A stretch of 64,000 nucleotides of DNA from JAJCYX01 sp965243825 (GTDB lineage Bacteria > Chloroflexota > Dehalococcoidia > Lucifugimonadales > Lucifugimonadaceae). The notes under the pieces are model-generated. The model was not told where the DNA came from and ran no database searches. It saw only the letters and a program-made list of their open reading frames with translations. The DNA is taken from contig CBDEVT010000001.1 in the NCBI GenBank assembly GCA_965243825.1, positions 1,302,001 to 1,366,000 on the forward strand, in the 5' to 3' direction. The translations under genes and the position numbers were made by a program. Positions within the stretch are counted from its first letter, which is position 1, and each line of letters starts with the position of its first letter. Shown one piece after another: positions 35,428 to 43,948 of this stretch.

Positions 35428-35460
35428 GCAGCCGAAGCTGACTTTGCGGCGCTCGTCACC

Positions 35461-36366
35461 TTAAATGCGATAGTAGCGTTCCGCGTTATCGTGGAAGAGC
35501 TTCGCTCGGTCTGAAGCCGAGAAGTCGGATGTGATCTCATCGTACGCCGTCCAGACGGCTGCGTAGTCAGAGAACAGGCTGTCAACGGGGAAGTTCGAAG
35601 CGAACATGCAGCGGTCGACTCCAACTATCTCGATCGTGTCCAGCACGAATGGCCTGATATCGCTGGCGTCCCAGTCCCGTTTCATCATGCCAAGCGCCGA
35701 AATCTTCACCGAAATGTTCTCTGCATCGGCTATAGCCCGCATTCCATTTCGCCAGACTCCGATGCCCTCATCGTTCCAGTCACGCGGCATGCCTGTGTGG
35801 TTGAGAATCACCGGTACTTCTGGAATGTCTTTCGCCAACGCCGCTCCATCAGCGAGTTGCCACGGCCAAACTTGCAGATCAAACGAGCCGCCCAGTTGTC
35901 CGAGAAGTCGGTAGCCTGCTCGCCACTGCTTGTCTTGCATGTAATCGCTGCGATCAGCGAAACGGAATCCCGGATCGTCGGACCAGTTGAGCATATGGCG
36001 AATACCGCGCCAGTTTGAGTGCTCCGCATGCCTGTTCAGGGTTTCCTCAACGTCCGGGTCAGACAGGTTCGCATAGCCGATGATGGCGTTTGGCATACCC
36101 TGAGACTCGGGAGAATCCGCCACATCCTGCAGCCAGGCAGTTTCACCAACGGGATCACCATCGTGGTCCCATTCCGCCTGCACGTGCACGGACTTACGCA
36201 ACGGCAAACCTTCAGCACCAGCAAGAAAGTCCTTGATCAGGAACGATTGCCGAATTGGCGAGTAGTCGCCGACGAAATGGTCAATGCCATCTTGCAACCA
36301 CGGGTATCTGTTGTTCTCAAGGTCCCACAGGTGGTGATGGGTGTCGATAAATGGTGGAATGGTCAT
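35461..36366 (-). CDS. Amidohydrolase family 2, sugar lactonase-like
   Basis: A 301-residue metal-dependent TIM barrel hydrolase. The first metal motif FIDTHHHLWDL begins the barrel; VILNHTGMPRDW carries a catalytic His, and MFASNFPVDS near the end supplies the final acidic ligand of the fuconolactonase / 2-pyrone-4,6-dicarboxylate lactonase type. It probably opens a sugar lactone. It belongs to a minus-strand group with a sulfatase and enolase copy 5, and it converges with the aldolase gene. Confidence 0.85.
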   Translation of the reverse strand: MTIPPFIDTHHHLWDLENNRYPWLQDGIDHFVGDYSPIRQSFLIKDFLAGAEGLPLRKSVHVQAEWDHDGDPVGETAWLQDVADSPESQGMPNAIIGYANLSDPDVEETLNRHAEHSNWRGIRHMLNWSDDPGFRFADRSDYMQDKQWRAGYRLLGQLGGSFDLQVWPWQLADGAALAKDIPEVPVILNHTGMPRDWNDEGIGVWRNGMRAIADAENISVKISALGMMKRDWDASDIRPFVLDTIEIVGVDRCMFASNFPVDSLFSDYAAVWTAYDEITSDFSASDRAKLFHDNAERYYRI

Positions 36367-36416
36367 CGCTGGTAGTCGCTCGCTGGTAAGTTTCGCCGCA
36401 GTTTACGACGAGTTGC

Positions 36417-36917
36417 TCACTTGTAAGCCCGCCCTCTGTTCTGCGTGGTCCGAGGCCTGAAACCGTCGCTGACCGGCACGCCGTAACCGCAACTGGTGAT
36501 CGTGTGAGTGACGTCTATCTCAATGACCTGCCTCTCTGGCAGGGCGATTTCGCCAGCCAAACCTGAGAGCAACCGCTCACGATACGGGTATTCGTCGATT
36601 TCGTGCACCCTGCCAGCACCAAAAAGCCTGACGATTCCCGCATTTTCCTTCTCGAACGAGGAGACCATGATCGTGACAGGACTGCCAGCAGAGATGTGGC
36701 GTGCAGTCTGATTGCCTGAACCGACGAAGTCCAGGTAAGCGACTGTGTGCACATCAAGCACCGTCAGCCGGGAGTCGCCTTTTGGAGAGAGATTGATAGG
36801 CCCTTCGCCAAGTGGACCGGCATTGCCCACAGGATCGGACGTCGCGATGAAAAACATCGGTGATGACTCGATCAACTCTCTCTGTTCATCGGTTATTAGG
36901 TCGTACCTGGTCGCCAT
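36417..36917 (-). CDS. Pyridoxamine 5'-phosphate oxidase-like FMN-binding protein
   Basis: A 166-residue split-barrel flavin or F420/heme-binding protein. The pattern FFIATSDPVGN, GPINLSPKGD, VAYLDFVGSGNQTARHI and VIEIDVTH matches the PPOX family subgroup with a flavin phosphate-binding loop. Members reduce diverse small molecules. It sits 30 bases downstream of the sulfatase gene on the same strand and may be co-transcribed. Confidence 0.75.
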   Translation of the reverse strand: MATRYDLITDEQRELIESSPMFFIATSDPVGNAGPLGEGPINLSPKGDSRLTVLDVHTVAYLDFVGSGNQTARHISAGSPVTIMVSSFEKENAGIVRLFGAGRVHEIDEYPYRERLLSGLAGEIALPERQVIEIDVTHTITSCGYGVPVSDGFRPRTTQNRGRAYK

Positions 36918-36947
36918 GCGCTTACTTGATTCAGGCTTGAATACTTC

Positions 36948-38441
36948 TTACTGGGTTGAGTCGAGGTAGTCGAATTTTGGATCGAGATGCCAGCGGAAAC
37001 TATCAACGGGAGCGGTTCTAGCGGCCCATGATGTCAACAGATCCTGTTCTTGCGCCATTCTCCTGATTTCAGCATCGATCTGGTCTGGATCCCAGGATCG
37101 CAGCACAATATCGGTTAACTCATTCAGCACACTTGAATGTTCGGGAGATTCGGCAAGGTTATTGAGCTCGTTCGGATCGTCCTTCAGGTTGAAAAGCAGG
37201 GGCGGCATACCGTGAAAATACATCAGCTTCCAGTCACCCCGGCGTACCATCCGTTGTTGCCAAGTCCTGTCTCCATCTGAATGGGCGGGATCTCCGGGCT
37301 CCGTGCAGTACTCGGAGATGGCGATGTCATCCCAATCTGTTTCCGATGGAGACTGTGCGAGTTCCAGCAACGATCGGCCATGTGAAAACGGCAAATGCGG
37401 CGCGGCGCCGGCTTCGATCATTGTTGCATTCAGATCAAATTGGGTGATAACACGATCACTGCGAGCCTCTTCGGGAATCCGTCCCGGCCAACTAACGATC
37501 GCCGGTACCTTTACCGACTCTTCGAAGAAGGTCTGTTTCCACCAGAGTCCGCGCTCGCCGATCTGCTCACCATGATCTGCGGTATAGACAACCAACGTGT
37601 CTTCTGTGAGTCCAGCAGCTTCAAGGGCATTGAGAATCGCGCCGATCTGGGCGTCAAGCCGGTCGACAAGAGCCCAGTAGGCAGTCCGCGCACGCACGCT
37701 CTCCTCGTCTGACACATCGTTGATGTCCGTGTGAGAGCGCCACCACTGGAAGTAAGGATGTTCCTCTACAACCGAGGCATCAGGGATTTCAGGGAGCCCG
37801 ATCTTTCCTTCGTATCGGTCGTAGTCGTTCTTGCGCGCAACAAACGGCTGGTGAGGCAGCATCAGCCCAACCGCCAGCAGCACAGGACGTTCATCACCGG
37901 ATTCTCTCGACTCAGAAAGGCTCTCAATGAACCTCACAGCCTCGTCGGCCACCGCTTCGTCGTGAACTTCATATCCGCTCTGACCATGGCCCGATTTTTT
38001 CAGGCTGACTCTGTGAGGTCCGGCGGTTCCTGAAAGCTCACCGTGATCGGCAGGATTGCCACCGATGTAGTTGGGGCCGTGATCGCCAACGTATCGTTCA
38101 GAAAAGCCGTGTAGTTGGTCCGGACCAACGAAGTGCATCCGGCCGATTTGAACTGTTCGGTAGCCTGCCGCACCAAGGGCATGTGCAAACGTAGGCACGG
38201 ACGAACTGAGAACGTGCGAATTTGTCCATACCCTGTTCTCATGCGGGTGCTGACCTGTAAGCATCGAAGATCTTGATGGAACGCAGATAGGTGAGGCGCA
38301 GTAGGCGTTTTCGAAGACAATCCCTCTACTCGCCAACGCATCAAGGTTCGGTGTCTCAACTACCGGATCACCAGCGCAACCCATGACTTTTGGATTGTGC
38401 TGGTCTGACTGGATAAACAGGATGTTGGGTTGTCGGGTCAT
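36948..38441 (-). CDS. Type I sulfatase with formylglycine motif
   Basis: A 497-residue arylsulfatase-superfamily enzyme. The Cys53 of CVPSRSSMLTGQ is the site converted to formylglycine (CxPSR). Metal ligands are QSDQHN near the N terminus and YTADHGEQIGE (Asp-His). There is no signal peptide, so it acts in the cytoplasm or its substrate is imported. Start at ATG 38439-38441, with AGGGCG upstream; the TTG at 38462 is a less likely start. It follows enolase copy 5 by 33 bases, suggesting removal of sulfate from sugar acids before dehydration. Confidence 0.9.
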   Translation of the reverse strand: MTRQPNILFIQSDQHNPKVMGCAGDPVVETPNLDALASRGIVFENAYCASPICVPSRSSMLTGQHPHENRVWTNSHVLSSSVPTFAHALGAAGYRTVQIGRMHFVGPDQLHGFSERYVGDHGPNYIGGNPADHGELSGTAGPHRVSLKKSGHGQSGYEVHDEAVADEAVRFIESLSESRESGDERPVLLAVGLMLPHQPFVARKNDYDRYEGKIGLPEIPDASVVEEHPYFQWWRSHTDINDVSDEESVRARTAYWALVDRLDAQIGAILNALEAAGLTEDTLVVYTADHGEQIGERGLWWKQTFFEESVKVPAIVSWPGRIPEEARSDRVITQFDLNATMIEAGAAPHLPFSHGRSLLELAQSPSETDWDDIAISEYCTEPGDPAHSDGDRTWQQRMVRRGDWKLMYFHGMPPLLFNLKDDPNELNNLAESPEHSSVLNELTDIVLRSWDPDQIDAEIRRMAQEQDLLTSWAARTAPVDSFRWHLDPKFDYLDSTQ

Positions 38442-38474
38442 TGGCTTTTCGCCCTGGCTCAAGGCTGGGTTTGC

Positions 38475-39635
38475 TCAACCCGAATAGGCATGTTTCTTCG
38501 CCACGTCCTCGTTGACCTCAGTACCAAGTCCTGGTCTGTCTGGCACGGTTACATGGCCATCTTTGAACTCGAAGGGATGTGTCAGTAGTTCGTCACGCCA
38601 CGGCGCATCGTCACCATCGATCTCCATGATCATCAGGTTTGGGCTGCCTGCGCAGACATGTAACGATTCGTAGGTGCAGATCGGGCTGTGCGTGTTGTGC
38701 GGAGCCACAAACGTGTCGTAGGCAGCAGCAAGGTCGCATATCTTCCTGGACATCGTGATGCCGTTCCACGCGAGATCGGGCATGATCACATCCTGCGCAT
38801 ACTTCTCAAGGAACGGCCTGTAGTCCTCCATGCCGAAAAGGCTCTCGCCGGTGCAGATACGTGTCGTTGTTGACTCCCTGATCGTGCGCAGAGCTCCTGG
38901 ATCCCAGGTCTCAGTCTCCAGCCACATCAGCTTGAATTCCTCTAACTCACGAGCGATGTCGATCGCGCCTGCGAGACGGAAGTTGTGCGCTATATCCAGA
39001 GCGATTCCTACGTCCGGGCCAAGCGCCTCGCGGAATGTGCCGACAACGCCTCGCGCATTAGCCAGCACATCCGGTGTTGCGTAGACGCCTGTGCGCGCAG
39101 ACCGATTCGGGCCGGGATCCGGCAGGTCATCAAGCGGCATCAGGTTCGTCTTGATCGCTGTGAAACCGCGAGCTTTCACCTCTTCGCTGAGTTTGCGTAA
39201 ATCGTCGGTGTTGTTAACCGGCGGAGTGCCCAGCGCATCGCTGTTGCGGGCCCTGAACGATCCGCAGTGTGACCAGTAGACACGAATCTCGTCCCAGATC
39301 TTTCCACCCAGTAGTTGCCAGACAGGCGCGTCTAGCCTCTTGCCTCGGATGTCCCAGAGTGCCGAATCGATGCCAGCCATCGCCTTCCAGGCGATTCCAC
39401 CATGCTGCCTCACGTTGTAGTTGGCCAGGTCGTGCCAGATCTGCAGACCGTTCATTGGGTCTTTGCCAATCACGAGCGGTTTCAGGTGATCGACCATTGC
39501 AACTACGCCCGGAAACGCGTCCCACTCCGTGCAGTCGCCCCAGCCGACTAAGTCGGAATCGGTCTCGACCTTCACCAGCGTCCACGGTCGAGCAGCTCCA
39601 TCCACGACAAACGTTTTGATATCAGTAATCTTCAT
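38475..39635 (-). CDS. Enolase-superfamily dehydratase, mandelate-racemase group (copy 5)
   Basis: A 386-residue enzyme, start MKITDIKTFVVDG. Stations are FTAIKTNLMPLDD (Lys-x-Asn), IALDIAHNFRL (metal Asp), MWLETETWDP (metal Glu), ICTGESLFGMED (metal Glu), MPDLAWNGIT and VAPHNTHSPI (His base). This arrangement suits D-galactarate/galactonate-type dehydratases. It is the first gene of a minus-strand set with the sulfatase, the FMN-fold protein and the lactonase-like amidohydrolase. Confidence 0.85.
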   Translation of the reverse strand: MKITDIKTFVVDGAARPWTLVKVETDSDLVGWGDCTEWDAFPGVVAMVDHLKPLVIGKDPMNGLQIWHDLANYNVRQHGGIAWKAMAGIDSALWDIRGKRLDAPVWQLLGGKIWDEIRVYWSHCGSFRARNSDALGTPPVNNTDDLRKLSEEVKARGFTAIKTNLMPLDDLPDPGPNRSARTGVYATPDVLANARGVVGTFREALGPDVGIALDIAHNFRLAGAIDIARELEEFKLMWLETETWDPGALRTIRESTTTRICTGESLFGMEDYRPFLEKYAQDVIMPDLAWNGITMSRKICDLAAAYDTFVAPHNTHSPICTYESLHVCAGSPNLMIMEIDGDDAPWRDELLTHPFEFKDGHVTVPDRPGLGTEVNEDVAKKHAYSG

Positions 39636-39713
39636 AGGTTCGCTTTGTCGGACTCTTTCTGTTGAGCGATTGGTTCGTGTCTGCCCGCCTGAGCCATTGC
39701 TCGTAATCTGGTG

Positions 39714-40496
39714 TCACTTCGAATCAGAACGCCAGCGTGTGACCTCATCCATGAACGCGGTCGTACGGAGATTGCGGTCGAGTACAAACTGCAGATGCTC
39801 TTTCAGGATTCGCCCTATCTGCCGCAATTCGTCTGCTTCGACAGTCAACGGTCTCACCGCATCCCACTGTGCTCGTGCCATATGACGCAACAGCTTAACC
39901 GTGTTGAGAGAAGCCGGTAGCAACACGTCGCCTTCTGAAGCACGACAGTCCGGGCAGACGATGCCACCTCGTGCAGGCGAAAACACATGGCCCTGGGGTT
40001 CTAGTTCAGATCCGCAGTCGACACACTGAGAGATGGCAGGCAGAAAGCCGTTGATTCGCAGCACCTGCATCTCGAACCAACGAGGCATAAGTGAATGCAG
40101 CGGCTCTGAATCCAGCACCTGCAACATTCTCACCAGTTGATTGAACAGCGCCGGGTTCGACCCACCTTCGACTGAAAATTTCTCTGCAAGCTCGGCCATG
40201 TAAAGGCCGGTCGACATCTTCTCAAGGCTCGAGTGAAGTCCTCGGAGGGAGGATATCGACTGCACCTGTGAAACGCTGTGCAGCGAACGGCCTTCGTTTA
40301 CCGAGACTTTGATATGTCGCAGAAGATCGACATTTCCGCCTAATCGAGATTTTGGCTTGCGCGCACCGCGTGCCACAGCGCGAACGAGTCCTGCAAAAGG
40401 CGTAAGCAGCGTGATCAGACGATCTGCCTCACCGAAATCTCCGGCACGCACGACCACGGCTTCTACCGAGTATGTGCGTGGGCGTGATGAGACCAT
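39714..40496 (-). CDS. recO: DNA repair protein RecO
   Basis: RecO loads RecA on SSB-coated gaps with RecR. From ATG at 40494-40496 (GGAG seven bases upstream) it has 260 residues and begins MVSSRPRTYSVEAVVV, the usual RecO start (VV..GDFGEADRLITLLTP); the frame extends upstream to 40577 but that part is not RecO-like. A CxxC...CxxC zinc site (CVDCGSE, then CPDC) is in the C-terminal domain. The first 69 bases are duplicated on the far side of the ABC genes (42409-42477). Confidence 0.93.
   Translation of the reverse strand: MVSSRPRTYSVEAVVVRAGDFGEADRLITLLTPFAGLVRAVARGARKPKSRLGGNVDLLRHIKVSVNEGRSLHSVSQVQSISSLRGLHSSLEKMSTGLYMAELAEKFSVEGGSNPALFNQLVRMLQVLDSEPLHSLMPRWFEMQVLRINGFLPAISQCVDCGSELEPQGHVFSPARGGIVCPDCRASEGDVLLPASLNTVKLLRHMARAQWDAVRPLTVEADELRQIGRILKEHLQFVLDRNLRTTAFMDEVTRWRSDSK
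40427..40495 (-). repeat. 69-bp direct repeat, copy within recO 5' end
   Basis: The first 23 codons of recO. The second copy is at 42409-42477 in the same orientation, 62 of 69 bases identical with no gaps by my count. The pair brackets the two-gene ABC exporter. Confidence 0.85.
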
Positions 40497-40595
40497 TCCC
40501 GAACTCCGGAGTCTAACTTGCAGTTCGCAAGCGAGCTTCACAAGTTTGTCACGCTCGGCCTGTGCTCTCAAAGACATGGCGAGGATAATCGTTAA

Positions 40596-41573
40596 ATGAC
40601 GACATCAATCGAGCATGGTGCGACTTCTGGCGCGGTTCCGCCATCAACCGGGGCTGTCGCGGCTGAAGTAGCGTCGTTGAGCAAAATCTATCCGAACGGT
40701 CGCGGCATCCGCAACGTGACATTCAAGGTGTTCAAGGGCGAAGTGTTCGGACTGCTCGGACCCAATGGCGCAGGCAAAACGACAACGATCCGGATCTTGC
40801 TAGATTTCATCCGGCCGACGGACGGCAATGCCGTTCTGCTCGGTGAAGATTCTCGTGCCAATCCTGCATCCCGTCTATCTGTCGGCTTTCTCCCAGGGGA
40901 TCTCGCACTGTACGAGCGTTCAACCGCCCGAGACTGGCTGTCATTCCAGGCCGACATGAGGGCGGGTGTTGACCATAAGTATGTTGAATCGTTGTGCCAC
41001 GCACTCGAGGCAGATCTCGATGAGCCACTTCGAAACCTTTCGAGTGGCAATCGCCAGAAGATTGGCATCGTCAATGCCCTGATGCATAAACCCGAACTCG
41101 TAATCATGGATGAACCGGCGGCAGGACTCGACCCGATGATCCGAAGACGCCTCTATTCACTGCTCGGAGATGTTCGAGAGCGAGGTGGGGCGGTTCTACT
41201 CTCCTCGCACGTGCTTCCTGAAGTCGAGCGCATCTGTGACCGGATTGGAATCATTCGAAACGGCGAGCTTGTCGCTGTCGACACGATGGATCAACTCAAG
41301 TCACAGGCCGTACGCCACTTCGAGGTGACGTTTGAAGAAGGGCCTCCCGTTAGCGAACTGCAAAAAGTAGCAGGCGTCGTTAGCGTCGAGCCCAGGAACT
41401 CGACCAGCGTGCGCATCGGGATTACAGGCAAACTATCCGAGTTGATCAGGGCATTAGCCCTATATGAAGTGACCGACCTGGAGAGCGGTGCACAGGCTCT
41501 GGAAGACCGTTTCATGTCTTACTACCCCGCTGACGACCAACAAACCAGCACGAACGGGAGCGCCGAGGAATGA
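40596..41573 (+). CDS. ABC exporter ATP-binding protein
   Basis: A 325-residue ATPase of the CcmA/drug-exporter type: Walker A GPNGAGKTT, signature LSSGNRQK (variant of LSGGQ), Walker B LVIMDEPAAGLDP, and the switch His in SSHVLPEVERICD. The start at 40596 is only 99 bases from the recO start on the other strand. It overlaps the permease gene by four bases (ATGA). Flanked by recO and a recO fragment, which suggests acquisition of this pair as a unit. Confidence 0.9.
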   Translation: MTTSIEHGATSGAVPPSTGAVAAEVASLSKIYPNGRGIRNVTFKVFKGEVFGLLGPNGAGKTTTIRILLDFIRPTDGNAVLLGEDSRANPASRLSVGFLPGDLALYERSTARDWLSFQADMRAGVDHKYVESLCHALEADLDEPLRNLSSGNRQKIGIVNALMHKPELVIMDEPAAGLDPMIRRRLYSLLGDVRERGGAVLLSSHVLPEVERICDRIGIIRNGELVAVDTMDQLKSQAVRHFEVTFEEGPPVSELQKVAGVVSVEPRNSTSVRIGITGKLSELIRALALYEVTDLESGAQALEDRFMSYYPADDQQTSTNGSAEE

Positions 41574-42373
41574 ATGCGGCCCTGTTTCGTCGGTCATTTA
41601 AGGATCGTCGACGCTCGATGATCTGGTGGAGCATTGGTATAGCGTTGCTTGGAGGCATGTTCACTGCGCTATTCCCAGCACTGGAAGACTTGCTAGCCGA
41701 TCTTGATGAGTATCCCGAAGATGTGTTGAAGGCGCTCGGCTTGGAGGGCACTGCCGATCTTGCTACTCCGGAAGGTTATCTGCAGATCGAGCTGTTTTCG
41801 ATCATGGCCCCGATAGCATTCATTGCCTTCGCTGCAATTTTTGGCGTAAACGCAATCGCTGGGTCAGAGCGAAAGGGAGAGATGGAGTTGTTGCTCGCAA
41901 ATCCGATCTCTCGATCAACGGTGTTTATACAACGATTCGGAGCAATGCTGATTGCGACATTGCTGCTAGGCGTTGGTCTGTGGGTAGTCCTGGCGGCAGG
42001 CATACCGGCCGGAATCTGGTCTGATCTGAATAACTGGAACCTTGTTCAGGCGCTGATATCTCTCATTTTGTTGGGTTGGGCCTTCGGCTCGCTGGCCTTC
42101 TGTATTTCTGCTGCAACCGGAAACACCGGACTCACTTATTCCGTCATCGGAGCAATCGCGCTGGGATCATTCGTGGTCAACAGTTTTTCGCAGATCATTG
42201 AAGGAATGGAGCCCTTCAAGTGGTTATCGCCGTTCTACTACTACCTAGGCAGCGATCCGCTAACCCAGGGGTTGAACTGGTGGCACACCCTGGTCCCGCT
42301 CGGGGTAATCCTGGTGACTTACTTCGCAGGTCAGATTGCGTTTGAGAGACGGGATCTGAGACAGGCGGGTTAG
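41570..42373 (+). CDS. ABC-2 type exporter permease
   Basis: A 267-residue permease with about six helices and the ABC-2 pattern (SERKGEMELLLANPISRSTV, the cytoplasmic coupling loop between helices). A large first loop carries the LADLDEYPEDVLKALG stretch typical of this subfamily. Together with the ATPase it probably exports a hydrophobic compound; similar pairs give resistance to antibiotics or export lipids, but the substrate is unknown. Confidence 0.87.
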   Translation: MNAALFRRSFKDRRRSMIWWSIGIALLGGMFTALFPALEDLLADLDEYPEDVLKALGLEGTADLATPEGYLQIELFSIMAPIAFIAFAAIFGVNAIAGSERKGEMELLLANPISRSTVFIQRFGAMLIATLLLGVGLWVVLAAGIPAGIWSDLNNWNLVQALISLILLGWAFGSLAFCISAATGNTGLTYSVIGAIALGSFVVNSFSQIIEGMEPFKWLSPFYYYLGSDPLTQGLNWWHTLVPLGVILVTYFAGQIAFERRDLRQAG

Positions 42374-42408
42374 GGATTTACTTCCGCAAATTACGCTGTA
42401 CGGACCAG

Positions 42409-42477
42409 CCTCGCCGAAATCTCCGGCACTCACAACTACAGCCGCTACCGAGTATGTGCGTGGGCGTGATGAGACCA
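42409..42477 (-). pseudogene. Fragment of recO 5' end (second copy of the 69-bp repeat)
   Basis: In the minus direction this reads like recO codons 1-23 with GTG in place of ATG, Glu to Ala at one codon, Arg to Ser at another and Asp to Gly at the last; four other differences are synonymous. After this the similarity stops and an unrelated, shortly terminated frame follows. It is a gene remnant or attachment-type duplication, not an active gene. Confidence 0.8.
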
Positions 42478-42527
42478 CAAGATTCACCGGCTGACCTTAG
42501 TGAGTTCTGGTCAGGCCAGTTTATATC

Positions 42528-43097
42528 TCAGGTAACTTTAGATGTCGGGTAAATCCACTTCGAAAGCAATCGGGTCAGCCTCGGCAAGATGAAGTAGGTC
42601 ATGAGAAACACCTCAACCGTTATCACCGCAAGCAATCGCAAGAATGTTGGTATCGCATCGCCGATCGCTGCTGCGGCCGCGCTTCCGATGCCCAAAACGA
42701 GCAAGTAGACAACAACTGTGAGCAGCAGGGCCATCCGAAACCTCGACGGCTGCGGTATCACAGCCCCGACAGGCGGTTCAAACCAGAACTCAAGTCCCGT
42801 AAATCGCTCCCAGACGGCATCCTCTTCAACCAGGTCTGCGACTTCGTCGAGGTATCGCCGTCTCAGTTCAGATCGCTCGAATCGCTCCAGGTTTTCTGCC
42901 GAATCGAAACGAAAAACGCTGGTGTACTGCTTCGAACCGGCGGCCGGTTTCTGGAACTCGGCGCCAAGGTAACCGTGCTGAGTACTCGCTACCTCAGCGG
43001 TCAGTCGATTCAGCCACTCTTCGTAGTCCTGGGATCTGTCTGGCTTAACCGTCCGGCGCACTACAACAGTCACGCTTTTGTCCAGATGATCAGACAC
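42528..43097 (-). CDS. Antibiotic biosynthesis monooxygenase-like domain with C-terminal membrane anchor
   Basis: A 189-residue protein. Residues 1-105 form an ABM/dimeric ferredoxin-like domain (VTVVVRRTVKPDRSQDYEEW, GYLGAEFQKP, FRFDSAENLERFERSELRR), which in relatives oxidises or binds small aromatics or quinones. Two hydrophobic helices (about 122-145 and 150-175) anchor it to the membrane. It overlaps the DJ-1/PfpI gene by eight bases and is probably transcribed from the same operator-controlled promoter. Confidence 0.8.
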   Translation of the reverse strand: MSDHLDKSVTVVVRRTVKPDRSQDYEEWLNRLTAEVASTQHGYLGAEFQKPAAGSKQYTSVFRFDSAENLERFERSELRRRYLDEVADLVEEDAVWERFTGLEFWFEPPVGAVIPQPSRFRMALLLTVVVYLLVLGIGSAAAAAIGDAIPTFLRLLAVITVEVFLMTYFILPRLTRLLSKWIYPTSKVT

Positions 43098-43836
43098 CCA
43101 GAGCCTCCACCACCAGCCTTGCCGCGGCTGTCCCGGAGTACTGCTGCTGTCCCGTGATCAGGTTGCCGTCGCGCACGGCGTGCGCCTTGAAGGCTCCATC
43201 AACTATGAAATTCGTACCTCCGATCTTTCTGGCTTCATCCTCAATCCAGAACGGCTGAATTTTCTGCCCGACGAAATCATCGGCGAACTTCTCTTCCGAG
43301 TTCGCGAAGCCGGTCCAGGTCTTGCCGCTGACCAGCAGTGCACCACTCGAGAGCGTGGTGTCCAGAAGCACAGCGGTGGCGTGGCACACAACTGCCGTCG
43401 CTTTGCCAGACTCGTAGAAGTTGCGGACGAGAGACATTACCTGATCGTTGCCCCTGAACTGGTACATCGGCGCCTGCCCGCCAACGAGGAACAGGGCATC
43501 GTAATTCGCTGGGTCCACAGACGAGAGAGGCAAGCTGCTTTCGACCAGCGACCGATGCTGTTCTGAGTTGATGAACCCGAGCGACACAAGGTCATCCGCT
43601 GAGTATCCAGATTCATCCCGAGGGTCTGACCACGTATCCGCGACCAGTGCCCCTCCTTCGGGGCTGGCAATGTCGACTTCGTAGCCGTTCTCTTTGAACT
43701 CCCAGTATGGGTGCGATAACTCGGCCCACCAGAATCCGATCGGCCACCCTGTCTGCTCAGACACAGCGGGGTTCGCGGCTACCATGAGTACCTTTTTCGG
43801 GGTCTCAGGATCCAATACATCGATAGCCCTGCTCAT
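43090..43836 (-). CDS. DJ-1/PfpI-family protein (HchA-like)
   Basis: A 248-residue class I glutamine-amidotransferase-like protein, start ATG at 43834-43836 with GGAGG five bases upstream. The nucleophile elbow is VVCHATAVL (Cys-His), preceded by LFLVGGQAPMYQF. The larger size and the GFWWAELSHPYWEF segment match the Hsp31/HchA group. Relatives are chaperones or glyoxalase III/deglycases acting in stress by reactive carbonyls. It is the first gene after a MarR-type operator. Confidence 0.85.
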   Translation of the reverse strand: MSRAIDVLDPETPKKVLMVAANPAVSEQTGWPIGFWWAELSHPYWEFKENGYEVDIASPEGGALVADTWSDPRDESGYSADDLVSLGFINSEQHRSLVESSLPLSSVDPANYDALFLVGGQAPMYQFRGNDQVMSLVRNFYESGKATAVVCHATAVLLDTTLSSGALLVSGKTWTGFANSEEKFADDFVGQKIQPFWIEDEARKIGGTNFIVDGAFKAHAVRDGNLITGQQQYSGTAAARLVVEALGV

Positions 43837-43863
43837 CTTATCCTCCATATATTTCTTTATCAA

Positions 43864-43907
43864 AGTTTGATTTCAAACTATTATGCAGAACGTTGAGGGT
43901 ATGTCAA
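43864..43907 (-). promoter_or_regulatory. Promoter and palindromic MarR operator of the DJ-1 operon
   Basis: On the minus strand a perfect -35 TTGACA (43902-43907) is followed after 18 bases by TAATAG (43878-43883), or after 16 bases by CATAAT. Overlapping the -10 and start site is AGTTTGA-TT-TCAAACT (43864-43879), a perfect 16-base palindrome, with the DJ-1 start 28 bases on. A MarR dimer bound here would block the promoter and could also autoregulate the divergent MarR-PDZ gene. Confidence 0.8.
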
Positions 43908-43948
43908 TCGTGCCCTATGGTTAAGGCATGGCTGAACCAGGTGAAAGA

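Noticed and set aside
42260..42487. 75-codon minus frame that starts like RecO
   Set aside because: Only 23 codons are RecO-like; the rest is antisense to the permease gene and junk. Treated as a recO fragment instead.
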